Source: an uncultured beta proteobacterium
GTDB taxonomy: Bacteria; Pseudomonadota; Gammaproteobacteria; Burkholderiales; Burkholderiaceae_C
Length of the DNA: 9,647 nucleotides
Reading direction: 5' to 3'
Assembly (NCBI GenBank): GCA_903944555.1
Contig: CAJASG010000261.1
Span: forward strand, 1-9,647
In this document: in pieces, positions 1 to 6,706 of the stretch
Layout of the letters: each line of letters opens with the position of its first letter
Position numbering within the stretch: position 1 is the stretch's first letter
The notes under the pieces: generated by a model
The model's database searches: none
The model's input: only the letters and a program-made list of their open reading frames with translations
Told to the model about the DNA's origin: nothing
Program-made: the position numbers and the translations under genes

Positions 1-802
1 GCACATGCGCGCGATGCCCATCATTGCAATGACAGCCAACGCGATGGCGTCGGACAGAGAGGCTTGCCTGGCGGTAGGCATGGTTGACCATGTCAGCAAG
101 CCCATCGACTTGAACCAGTTGATAAGCACGTTGCTGAGCCACACCGGACGCTCAGAAGACCGCTTCACCTCACAACCTATTGCCGCCCACAAAAGCACCA
201 CCCCGTCACTCTTGACCATTGACGTTGAAACGGCCATCACAAGAATAGGCGGTGACCGTGATTTTTATGTGCAGATTGCCCAGCTATTCCAAACCGATGC
301 AATTACACAGATTTCGGAAATGGAGCGGCATCTGAAGCAGGGGCAATGGTCAGATGCCGCGCGTAGCGCGCACACGCTCAAAGGCTTGGCGGGCACCGTG
401 GGGGCCACAGCGCTCGCGGCAGACTGTGCGGCACTTGAGCTTGCGCTCAAGAAAAGCGACCAAGCGGCCCCGGATCTACTAAATAACTTACATCTACAGC
501 TCACAAGCACCTTGGCGCAACTGAATACATTGCTTGCAACCTTCAACGAAGACGCAGGCACGCAAGCATATGCAAACCCGCTCGACGCACAGGATGCTCA
601 AACGCTCACTAACACATTGCGGGAACTGGCAGTGCTATTGCAGGAAAACAATATGCGATCCACGGCCCTTTGTACGCAGATTGGGGCGCAGTATGGACAG
701 ACGCTAGGTGCACCGTATGCGCAGTTGAACGACGCAGTCCAACAACTGGACTTCGAGGCCGCGCTTGCACACTGCAACGCGTTACTTCGTACGCTTGCCT
801 GA
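1..802 (+). CDS. Hybrid sensor histidine kinase, C-terminal part (receiver end plus Hpt domain), 5' truncated
   Basis: The frame is open from base 2, so this is the tail of a larger protein that begins before the window. The first ~45 visible residues are the last third of a receiver domain: a hydrophobic strand ending in MTAN (the conserved Thr/Ser position), then SKP at 31-33 counted from the Met at base 5, whose Lys (bases 98-100) is the conserved receiver lysine. A linker rich in Ser, Thr and Pro leads to an Hpt phosphotransfer domain at about 70-170. Its motif is AHTLKGLAG, and the phosphoacceptor His is at bases 371-373. About 85 further residues follow, predicted helical. The order receiver-Hpt at a C-terminus is typical of BarA/ArcB-type hybrid kinases, so a kinase core is expected upstream (inference). 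The next gene, a receiver-kinase, starts 15 nt downstream and is a likely phosphorelay partner. Confidence 0.88.
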   Translation, partial: HMRAMPIIAMTANAMASDREACLAVGMVDHVSKPIDLNQLISTLLSHTGRSEDRFTSQPIAAHKSTTPSLLTIDVETAITRIGGDRDFYVQIAQLFQTDAITQISEMERHLKQGQWSDAARSAHTLKGLAGTVGATALAADCAALELALKKSDQAAPDLLNNLHLQLTSTLAQLNTLLATFNEDAGTQAYANPLDAQDAQTLTNTLRELAVLLQENNMRSTALCTQIGAQYGQTLGAPYAQLNDAVQQLDFEAALAHCNALLRTLA

Positions 803-804
803 AC

Positions 805-812
805 AAGAGGAG
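805..812 (+). promoter_or_regulatory. Ribosome binding site deciding the GTG start at 818
   Basis: AAGAGGAG lies 5 nt before the GTG at 818-820, whereas the first in-frame ATG (851) has no comparable purine run ahead of it. This supports the GTG start and keeps the whole first strand of the receiver domain in the protein. Confidence 0.75.
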
Positions 813-817
813 CCTTA

Positions 818-2077
818 GTGAACACTTCAGAGCAGCACTCCTCTTTACCCATGCTGTTGATCGTGGATGACCAGCCCATCAACATTCAAACCCTGTACCA
901 AATATTCAGTGCAGACCATACCGTCTTCATGGCCACCAGTGGGGCACAGGCCTTGAAGTTTTGTGCGAGCCAGCAGCCTGATCTGATTTTATTGGACGTG
1001 ATGATGCCTGGCATGGATGGGCATGAGGTCTGTAGACGCTTGAAAGCAGACCCCAACACGGTCGATATTCCCGTCATTTTTGTAACCGCCCAAAACAACC
1101 CCGATGAAGAAACATTGGGGCTTCAAATCGGAGCGGTTGACTTTATCTCCAAGCCAGTGAATGCAGCCGTGGTGCGCGCCCGGGTGCACGCCCACCTGAT
1201 GTTGCGCAACACCTTGGCCCAGGTTAAGGATCTCAACGAAGGTCTCGAACAAAGGGTCGCAGAACGCACTGCCGAGCTGGAGTCCGCATTGCAGCGTTTG
1301 CAGGAATCCCAGGAAAGCCTGACCAACAGCGAAGCCAAGGCCACCTTAAGCACGCTGGTCGCCAGTGTGACGCACGAGCTGGGCACCCCTATTGGCAACG
1401 GCGTTATGGCATCAAGTACGTTAAGTGATCAAGCACGAACGTTCCAAGGCTTGGTGGATGCGGGTAACCTGAAACGTTCAGATTTCACGGCGTTTCTCAC
1501 CACCCTGTCACAAGGCACGGAATTGATTCAACAAAACTTGAACCGCGCCAACGAATTGCTGAAAAATTTTCAACAGGTCGCAGCCGACCAGGCCAGCGAG
1601 CAGCGCCGCGAGTTTGACCTGGCGGGTGTTGTCACCGAGATTATTCAAACCTTGACTCCCAGCCTCAAACGCCATTCGCACCACATCGCAATGCATATTC
1701 CCACCGGAATTTTGATGGACAGCCAACCGGGGCCTTTGGGGCAGATCGTGATCAACCTGATCAACAATGCCTATCTTCACGCGTTTGAAAATCGCGCAGA
1801 TGGCGTGCTCACCTTGGATGCTGAATTGGATGGCGAGCAAGTTCACATCCAGGTTTCAGACAACGGAACAGGCATTCCACCAGAAAACTTGGAAAAACTT
1901 TTCTTGCCATTCTTCACCACCAAAATTGGCAAGGGGGGCACTGGTCTGGGTATGGCTATCGTGCAAAACCTGGTTACCAAAACCCTGGGTGGGCGAATCA
2001 CGGTGGAATCCAGCATGGGGCATGGCACCCGTTTCGACATCTATTTGCCCCGGGTGATACCCGACTTGAGCATCTGA
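818..2077 (+). CDS. Soluble response regulator-histidine kinase (REC-coiled coil-HisKA-HATPase)
   Basis: A 419-residue protein with no signal peptide or membrane segment, so cytoplasmic. Residues 13-130 are a receiver domain: acidic pair D17-D18, phosphoacceptor D60 in LLDVMMPGMDG, T90 and K112 (SKP). Residues 135-180 form a heptad-rich coiled coil (LEQRVAERTAELE). The dimerisation/phosphoacceptor helix carries H186 in HELGTPIGN, a variant of the usual H-box. The ATPase domain follows with an N-box (INLINNAY, 312-319), G1 (DNGTGIP, 348-354), an F-box (FLPFFTTK) and G2 (GTGLGMAI, 374-381), so all ATP-binding motifs are intact. With no sensor domain, input probably comes as phosphate on D60, plausibly from the Hpt domain encoded just upstream, and output as phosphate from H186 to an unseen regulator. 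This role is inferred from domain order. GTG start with a good Shine-Dalgarno. Confidence 0.9.
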   Translation: MNTSEQHSSLPMLLIVDDQPINIQTLYQIFSADHTVFMATSGAQALKFCASQQPDLILLDVMMPGMDGHEVCRRLKADPNTVDIPVIFVTAQNNPDEETLGLQIGAVDFISKPVNAAVVRARVHAHLMLRNTLAQVKDLNEGLEQRVAERTAELESALQRLQESQESLTNSEAKATLSTLVASVTHELGTPIGNGVMASSTLSDQARTFQGLVDAGNLKRSDFTAFLTTLSQGTELIQQNLNRANELLKNFQQVAADQASEQRREFDLAGVVTEIIQTLTPSLKRHSHHIAMHIPTGILMDSQPGPLGQIVINLINNAYLHAFENRADGVLTLDAELDGEQVHIQVSDNGTGIPPENLEKLFLPFFTTKIGKGGTGLGMAIVQNLVTKTLGGRITVESSMGHGTRFDIYLPRVIPDLSI

Positions 2078-2107
2078 CCACCCCACCATCTTTCGAAAAT
2101 AACCAAT

Positions 2108-3010
2108 ATGACATGGAATTTGAATAGTGCTCCCAAGCAAACTGGACGCATCGCCGTAGTCACTGGAGCCAACATCGGTCTGGGGTTTGAGGTCGCAATG
2201 GCTCTGGCTGAAAAAGGCTGCACCGTCGTTCTTGCGTGCCGCAATATGCAAAAAGCCGAAGCTGCCAAAGCCGACATACTGACCAAGCATGCCAAGGCAA
2301 CCGTGACTTGCATGCAACTTGACCTGAGCAGCTTGAAATCGGTCCATGGGTTTGCAGCCGCTTTTAGCAAACGCTATGCCACGCTCGACCTTCTCATCAA
2401 CAACGCCGGCATCATGATGCCGCCCTACACCTTGAGCGAGGACGGATTCGAGAGCCAACTTGCCGCCAATTATCTGGGGCATTTTGCTTTGACCGGGCTC
2501 TTGCTCCCCGTGCTGACAAAGACTGCAAACTCCCGAGTAGTAAGTCTGAGCAGCCTGGCCCACAAATGGGGCGGAATCCGGCTAGATGATCCACAATTCA
2601 AGACCGGCTACGACAAGAAAAAAGCCTATGGTCAAAGCAAACTGGCCTGTCTGATGTTTGCCTATGAGCTGCAACGTCGCCTTACCCAGTCGGGGCACAC
2701 CACTCTATCGGTCGCCGCGCACCCAGGTGTTTCGGCAACCAATTTATTCCAGCACATGCCCAAGATCATTCAGGTACTGTCACCGCTGACAAGCTTGATG
2801 TTTCAGTCCGCCAAGGGCGGTGCCCAACCCACGCTTTACGCGGCGCTAGGTGCTGACATTCAAGGTGGAGACTATTGCGGCCCGAGTGCAATGGGTGAGA
2901 TGCGGGGTGCGCCCTGCAAGGTGGGCTCCAACCGCGCTTCGCGCGACATCGCGATGGCCGCCAAGCTGTGGGCTCTTTCAGAAGAGCTCACCGGCGTTCG
3001 CTACCCGTGA
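2108..3010 (+). CDS. Short-chain dehydrogenase/reductase (SDR), retinol-dehydrogenase-like
   Basis: A 300-residue classical SDR that uses NAD(P)(H) to oxidise an alcohol or reduce a ketone/aldehyde. The Rossmann motif TGANIGLG is at 19-26, and an Arg in ACRN (43-46) after strand 2 suggests NADP preference. NNAG is at 98-101, N121 sits in the catalytic Asn position, Ser148/149 lie in SLSSLAHKWG, and the catalytic pair is Y174 and K178 (YGQSK). The SSLAH signature plus a long insert before the Tyr resembles the retinol dehydrogenase/WWOX-like branch, which is widespread in bacteria with mostly unknown substrates. It starts 30 nt after the kinase gene without a clear promoter, so it may be co-transcribed. 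The start has no strong Shine-Dalgarno. Its stop lies 4 nt from the stop of the convergent AidB-like gene. The substrate cannot be told. Confidence 0.88.
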   Translation: MTWNLNSAPKQTGRIAVVTGANIGLGFEVAMALAEKGCTVVLACRNMQKAEAAKADILTKHAKATVTCMQLDLSSLKSVHGFAAAFSKRYATLDLLINNAGIMMPPYTLSEDGFESQLAANYLGHFALTGLLLPVLTKTANSRVVSLSSLAHKWGGIRLDDPQFKTGYDKKKAYGQSKLACLMFAYELQRRLTQSGHTTLSVAAHPGVSATNLFQHMPKIIQVLSPLTSLMFQSAKGGAQPTLYAALGADIQGGDYCGPSAMGEMRGAPCKVGSNRASRDIAMAAKLWALSEELTGVRYP

Positions 3011-3014
3011 TGCC

Positions 3015-4697
3015 TTACCCTGCTTTCGGGGTGGCACGCTCAATGATGGCGGCCACATCCACTCCACGCGGCAAGGTGCCGTAGTTGTGGTGGCCCAGCT
3101 GCTCCAGACGAGAGTGGCAGAAGGCATCGCTGATGAAAGCGGGGGCATGGCGCACCAGTAAAGATGCCTGAATCGCCAACGCCATGCGGTCCACCACGTC
3201 ACGGGCACGGTATTCAAAGTCCTGCAGGTCCTTGAGGTCATTGGCGAGATTCGCCACATAACGGTCCAGAGCCGCATTGGCGCCACGCGCTTGGCCCACT
3301 TCGACAAAAAAGGCCTCCAACACCGCCGGGGTTTTGGACAGGGCACGCAGCACGTCCAGGCACTGAACATTGCCACTGCCTTCCCAGATGGCATTCACCG
3401 GCGACTCGCGGAACATGCGGGGGAACATGCTGTCCTCCATGACACCGCTGCCGCCTATGCACTCCATTGCCTCATAGGCATGGTTGGGTGTGCGCTTGCA
3501 AATCCAGTATTTACCGACCGCCGTTACCAGGCGCACCAGCAGGTCTTCGTGCGCATCGGCGCGGTTATCCATGGCGCGAGCCATGCGCATGGTCAGAGTC
3601 AATGCGGCTTCACTTTCCAAGGCCAGGTCGGCCAGCACGTTTTGCATCAACGGCTGCTTGTTCAGCACATTGCCAAAAGCCGAGCGCTGCGCACAGTGGT
3701 GCAATGCTTGGGACGCCGCCATTCTCATGCCAGCGCTGGAGCCAATCATGCAATCAAAGCGGGTCATGCTGACCATCTCAATGATGGTGCGCACACCACG
3801 CCCTTCTTCGCCCACCATCCACGCTAACGCGCCACGTAGTTCGGTCTCGCTGGAGGCGTTGGAGGCGTTGCCCATCTTCTTCTTGAGGCGCAGCACCTGC
3901 ATCGGGTTTTTGCTGCCGTCCGGCCGCCAGCGCGGCAGCAGGAAACACGACAGGCCGCCGGGCGCCTGGGCCAACACCAAAAAGGCGTCGCACATGGGTG
4001 CCGACACAAAGTACTTGTGCCCCACCAACTCATAGGCCTGCCCCGGCCCGCCATAGCCCACCGGGTAGGCTCGGGTGCTGTTGGTGCGCACATCGGAGCC
4101 GCCCTGTTTTTCGGTCATCGCCATGCCGATGGTGACACCCTGCTTTTGTTCCACAGGCACATTGCGCGGGTCGTACACACGGGAGGTGATCTTCGGCTCC
4201 CAGAGGCTGGCCAGTTCGGGTTGCAGGCGCAGTGAGGGCACTGCGGCAAAGGTCATAGTGATAGGGCAGCCGTGACCCGCCTCTACCTGGGTGTGCATGT
4301 AGGTCTTGGCGGCACGCGCGACATGGGCACCCAGGCCAGGTGTCGTCCAGGGCGCAGCATGCAGGCCGTGCTCGATGGAGGTTTTCATGAGCTGGTGGTA
4401 GGCCGGGTGGAATTTCACCAAATCAATGCGATTGCCAAAGCGATCATGGGTATCAAATTCGGGCTGAAATTTGTTAGCCAAGTGGCCCAACTCCAGATAG
4501 TCGGCCGAACCGGTCAGCGCTCCGAACTGCGTCAACTCCGCCTCAGCACCCTGCCCGCCTTCGCGCCGCACGCTCTCCGCCAAGGCCGCGTCTGCGGTGT
4601 ACATGTTGTAGTTACTCAGCTCATTGGAGAGATTGCTCACGGCATGGGTGTCGGCAAGGTAGAGAGCGGTGGTCGCAGATTCAGCTCGGGTGTTCAT
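3015..4697 (-). CDS. aidB: AidB-like acyl-CoA dehydrogenase family flavoprotein
   Basis: A 560-residue acyl-CoA dehydrogenase-superfamily protein matching the AidB branch along its full length as recalled from E. coli AidB: the N-terminal SNYNMYTADAAL-type segment, FHPAYHQLM, QVEAGHGCPITMTFA, the flavin-fold signature MTEKQGGSD (about 194-202), the VLAQAPGGLSCFLLPR strand, MTRFD, and IWEGSGN near 437-443 with the Glu at the position used as catalytic base in isovaleryl-CoA-type enzymes. Family role: E. coli AidB binds FAD and DNA, is induced by alkylation, and has weak isovaleryl-CoA dehydrogenase activity. The ATG at 4697 is chosen over an in-frame TTG 18 nt upstream because TTGGAG lies 7 nt before it. 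It is the second gene of an operon, 14 nt after the PaaX-family gene. The C-terminal ~80 residues look less basic than in E. coli AidB, so a metabolic acyl-CoA role is possible (inference). Confidence 0.9.
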   Translation of the reverse strand: MNTRAESATTALYLADTHAVSNLSNELSNYNMYTADAALAESVRREGGQGAEAELTQFGALTGSADYLELGHLANKFQPEFDTHDRFGNRIDLVKFHPAYHQLMKTSIEHGLHAAPWTTPGLGAHVARAAKTYMHTQVEAGHGCPITMTFAAVPSLRLQPELASLWEPKITSRVYDPRNVPVEQKQGVTIGMAMTEKQGGSDVRTNSTRAYPVGYGGPGQAYELVGHKYFVSAPMCDAFLVLAQAPGGLSCFLLPRWRPDGSKNPMQVLRLKKKMGNASNASSETELRGALAWMVGEEGRGVRTIIEMVSMTRFDCMIGSSAGMRMAASQALHHCAQRSAFGNVLNKQPLMQNVLADLALESEAALTLTMRMARAMDNRADAHEDLLVRLVTAVGKYWICKRTPNHAYEAMECIGGSGVMEDSMFPRMFRESPVNAIWEGSGNVQCLDVLRALSKTPAVLEAFFVEVGQARGANAALDRYVANLANDLKDLQDFEYRARDVVDRMALAIQASLLVRHAPAFISDAFCHSRLEQLGHHNYGTLPRGVDVAAIIERATPKAG

Positions 4698-4704
4698 GCG
4701 TAAT

Positions 4705-4710
4705 CTCCAA
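4705..4710 (-). promoter_or_regulatory. Ribosome binding site of the AidB-like gene
   Basis: On the minus strand TTGGAG stands 7 nt before the ATG at 4697. It fixes the start and lies just beyond the stop codon of the upstream regulator, which suggests translation of the two genes is linked. Confidence 0.7.
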
Positions 4711-4711
4711 T

Positions 4712-5536
4712 TCAACTGGTTGATGGGACAAAGGGCAGGGGCGTTGGCGTGTCGGCAATAAATGCAAAAAATTGATTCCAGATTGCACGACCTGCTTCGT
4801 CAAACCGGTGAACGGTCTCGATAAATGCGTGGCGTTCAGCCGCGTCAATGAATGGCTCGGGCAACAAAGGGTCAAACACCAACTGTCGGATGGCATTGCC
4901 ACCGAGCAAGAATGACTCGCGCGCAGCATCATTCAGGGTGCGCCGATCAGCGTCTGCCAGCCAATCTTCCAGCTGAACACGCAGCTGCCGATAGCTTTGC
5001 GTCAACGCGGCCCCGTCCCACAACTGTTGGACCGTTGCCTCTCGGTCGGAATCAAGGTTGTTGGCAAAAAATACAGCCGCTTCACGGTTCAGTCCGAGTT
5101 TGTAGAGTCGCTCACGCACCTCGTCAATATTGTGCTCAATATTGTCCGGTCGAATATGCAAGCCGCGCTCAAGGAGTCGAAAACCCAACATTTTTAGCGC
5201 ACGTTCACGCCGCTGCAAAGCCACGCGGTCACTTCGCCCCAATGCACCGGAGTGCACGACGATGTAGCCACCCTGCCAGGGTCGCATCCGGGCTTCCGCG
5301 GTTCGCCAAGTCGCTACTTCTGTCGCGAGATCGGTTGCTGCGGGACCAAGCTGGTAAGTGGCCCGCCCCGCAACTTCAATAAACCCGGCGGCCGACAGGC
5401 GGGCCAAGGTAACGCGAAGGCTGTTTTCGCTGATGTTAAATAGCGCACAGGCCTGGATTGCATCGCGCGCAGTCAGAGGTTTATCACCGACAGCCAGCAA
5501 CAGTTCAAGAATCAGAGTTTTGGGGTTGACCCGCAT
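4712..5536 (-). CDS. PaaX-family transcriptional regulator
   Basis: A 274-residue protein of PaaX type. Residues ~5-65 form a winged helix: an LILELLLAVG helix, a recognition-helix region around ISENSLRVTLARLSAAGFI, and a wing ending in YQLG. The central part has W87 plus the GGYIVVHS strand, then a basic helix before LKMLGFRLLERGLHIRP, which matches the family's conserved 'GF..L..GLWIRP' block. The C-terminal half is helical (PaaX C-terminal domain). Known members are GntR-like repressors; E. coli PaaX represses phenylacetate catabolism and is relieved by phenylacetyl-CoA. No paa genes are present here. Instead it is the first gene of an operon with an AidB-like acyl-CoA dehydrogenase, so an acyl-CoA effector is plausible (inference). 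The ATG has little Shine-Dalgarno. An inverted repeat sits over its promoter, suggesting autorepression. Its stop codon lies 14 nt before the aidB start. Confidence 0.88.
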   Translation of the reverse strand: MRVNPKTLILELLLAVGDKPLTARDAIQACALFNISENSLRVTLARLSAAGFIEVAGRATYQLGPAATDLATEVATWRTAEARMRPWQGGYIVVHSGALGRSDRVALQRRERALKMLGFRLLERGLHIRPDNIEHNIDEVRERLYKLGLNREAAVFFANNLDSDREATVQQLWDGAALTQSYRQLRVQLEDWLADADRRTLNDAARESFLLGGNAIRQLVFDPLLPEPFIDAAERHAFIETVHRFDEAGRAIWNQFFAFIADTPTPLPFVPSTS

Positions 5537-5570
5537 GGAGAGCGCACATTGATGGCTGTAAAGTCATCAT

Positions 5571-5607
5571 ATTACACGAATATTCAATATATGAGCACTC
5601 GTGTAAT
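5571..5607. promoter_or_regulatory. Perfect 9-bp inverted repeat, likely operator of the PaaX-family regulator
   Basis: ATTACACGA (5571-5579) and its exact reverse complement TCGTGTAAT (5599-5607) are separated by 19 nt, with 28 bp between centres. Immediately inside the left arm is a second perfect palindrome, ATATT-C-AATAT (5580-5590). The arms flank the predicted -10 box of the regulator promoter, where a dimeric repressor would block polymerase. The arm read as ATTCGTGTAAT recalls the ATTCGYGTTAAT core that I remember for the E. coli PaaX site; that resemblance is from memory. Confidence 0.6.
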
Positions 5608-5615
5608 TCACTCAA
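5586..5615 (-). promoter_or_regulatory. Predicted sigma-70 promoter of the paaX-like/aidB operon
   Basis: On the minus strand, a -35 box TTGAGT (5615-5610) and a -10 box TATATT (5591-5586) are 18 nt apart. Transcription would begin near 5579, leaving a leader of about 43 nt. One arm of the inverted repeat falls in the spacer and the other just after the -10 box. Confidence 0.5.
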
Positions 5616-5675
5616 TTATCAACCGTGTTCTGCAAGATGCGGCACACCGGATGGCAGCCCCACTTGTCACAACAA

Positions 5676-6680
5676 TCAGGCGACGTGCTGCCCGAAACGC
5701 GTTTTGATGCCCGCCATAGCATCCAGGCTAAGGCGGTTACCGTATTGGGCCACCACTTGCCCTGCGGACTGGTTAGCCAGCCAAGCTGCTTGCGCATGGT
5801 TGTAGCCTTGTGTGACTGCGTACAAGAATGCACCGGCAAACATATCCCCTGCCCCGTTGGTGTCCAAGGCCTTAACCTGCGCCGCTGGTACTTCGGTTTG
5901 CTGGCCGTTTTCCAGCACGATGCAGCCTTTGGCGCTCCGGGTCAGGCACACCACACGCGCCTGCCGGCTCAACTGCTGGCAGATCGCGGCAAGGTCTTGC
6001 GAGCCGCACCAGACCTGGGCCTCTTCTTCGTTGCAAAACAGAAAATCCAGCCCATCGCCCACCATGGCATCCAGCCCAGGCCGGCAGAAGTTGATCATGC
6101 TCATGTCGCTCAGGGTGGTGGCCAGGGCCACGCCGGCTTGCTTTGCAATGGCGCGGCCCTTCAAGGCGGCGTCAAGGCCGCTGGGTGATGCAGCCAGATA
6201 CCCTTCCATGTAATAGACCTTAGAGCTGGCAATATCCTGCTCGTGCAAAGAGTTATGGTCCAGCTCTGCGGTGGCACCCAAAAAGGTGCTCATGCTGCGC
6301 TCGGCATCCGGCGTCACCATGACCATGCAGCTGCCCGTCTGTCCGGGCGCGGCTGGGGTATGCGTGAGGTTGGTGGCCACGCCATTGGCGATCAAGTCCT
6401 GTTGGTAAAAGCGCCCCAACTCATCGTCGGCCACCCGGCAAGAGTAAAACGCCTTGCCGCCGAGTTGGGCCAGCGCCACCACCGTGTTGCCAGCCGAGCC
6501 GCCGCCGGTACGGCGGGCATGCATGCCGTCCACCGCGGTCAGCAGCTCGGAGCGGCGTGCGGTATCAATCAGGGTCATGTGGCGCTTTTCAACACCCATG
6601 GCCTGCAACTGGGCATCCGTCACTTCGTATTCGGTGTCCACCAAAGCGTTGCCAATGGCGTAGAGGTCGTAGGTTTTCAT
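5676..6680 (-). CDS. Adenosine kinase-like PfkB family sugar kinase
   Basis: A 334-residue ribokinase/PfkB-fold kinase. Family motifs: the N-terminal strand YDLYAIGNALVD with the substrate-binding Asp15, the di-glycine motif GGGSAGN (59-65), NEEEA (NxxE motif, 217-221) for Mg/phosphate handling, and DTNGAGDMFAGAF (273-285), which holds the anion hole and catalytic base D279. The GGSAGN block, overall length and C-terminus fit bacterial proteins annotated as adenosine kinase, which phosphorylate adenosine to AMP with ATP in purine salvage. Other PfkB sugar or nucleoside kinases remain possible because substrate choice cannot be read with certainty. It starts 26 nt after the ferredoxin-NADP reductase gene and is probably co-transcribed with it. 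The Shine-Dalgarno (AGAAG, about 11 nt away) is weak. About 139 nt separate its stop from the PaaX-family gene; no convincing terminator was found there. Confidence 0.82.
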   Translation of the reverse strand: MKTYDLYAIGNALVDTEYEVTDAQLQAMGVEKRHMTLIDTARRSELLTAVDGMHARRTGGGSAGNTVVALAQLGGKAFYSCRVADDELGRFYQQDLIANGVATNLTHTPAAPGQTGSCMVMVTPDAERSMSTFLGATAELDHNSLHEQDIASSKVYYMEGYLAASPSGLDAALKGRAIAKQAGVALATTLSDMSMINFCRPGLDAMVGDGLDFLFCNEEEAQVWCGSQDLAAICQQLSRQARVVCLTRSAKGCIVLENGQQTEVPAAQVKALDTNGAGDMFAGAFLYAVTQGYNHAQAAWLANQSAGQVVAQYGNRLSLDAMAGIKTRFGQHVA

Positions 6681-6706
6681 GGTCGTGGGGCTTCTGTATT
6701 GCTTAC

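Noticed and set aside
1856..2563. 235-codon open frame on the minus strand across the kinase/SDR junction
   Set aside because: It is antisense to two clear gene ends, matches no recognisable family, and its sequence reads like a reverse-frame shadow of GC-rich coding DNA.
3011..3035. Short ACCC/GGGT hairpin between the convergent SDR and aidB genes
   Set aside because: It is a four-pair stem with a large loop and no T-tract on either strand, too weak to call a terminator.
4713..4715. TTG start for the AidB-like gene, six codons upstream
   Set aside because: It overlaps the stop codon of the regulator and lacks a better ribosome site, whereas the ATG at 4697 has TTGGAG 7 nt before it and fits the family N-terminus.
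5620..5675. Possible terminator after the adenosine-kinase-like gene (minus strand)
   Set aside because: Only 4-bp stems such as TTGT/ACAA could be found and there is no T-run after them.
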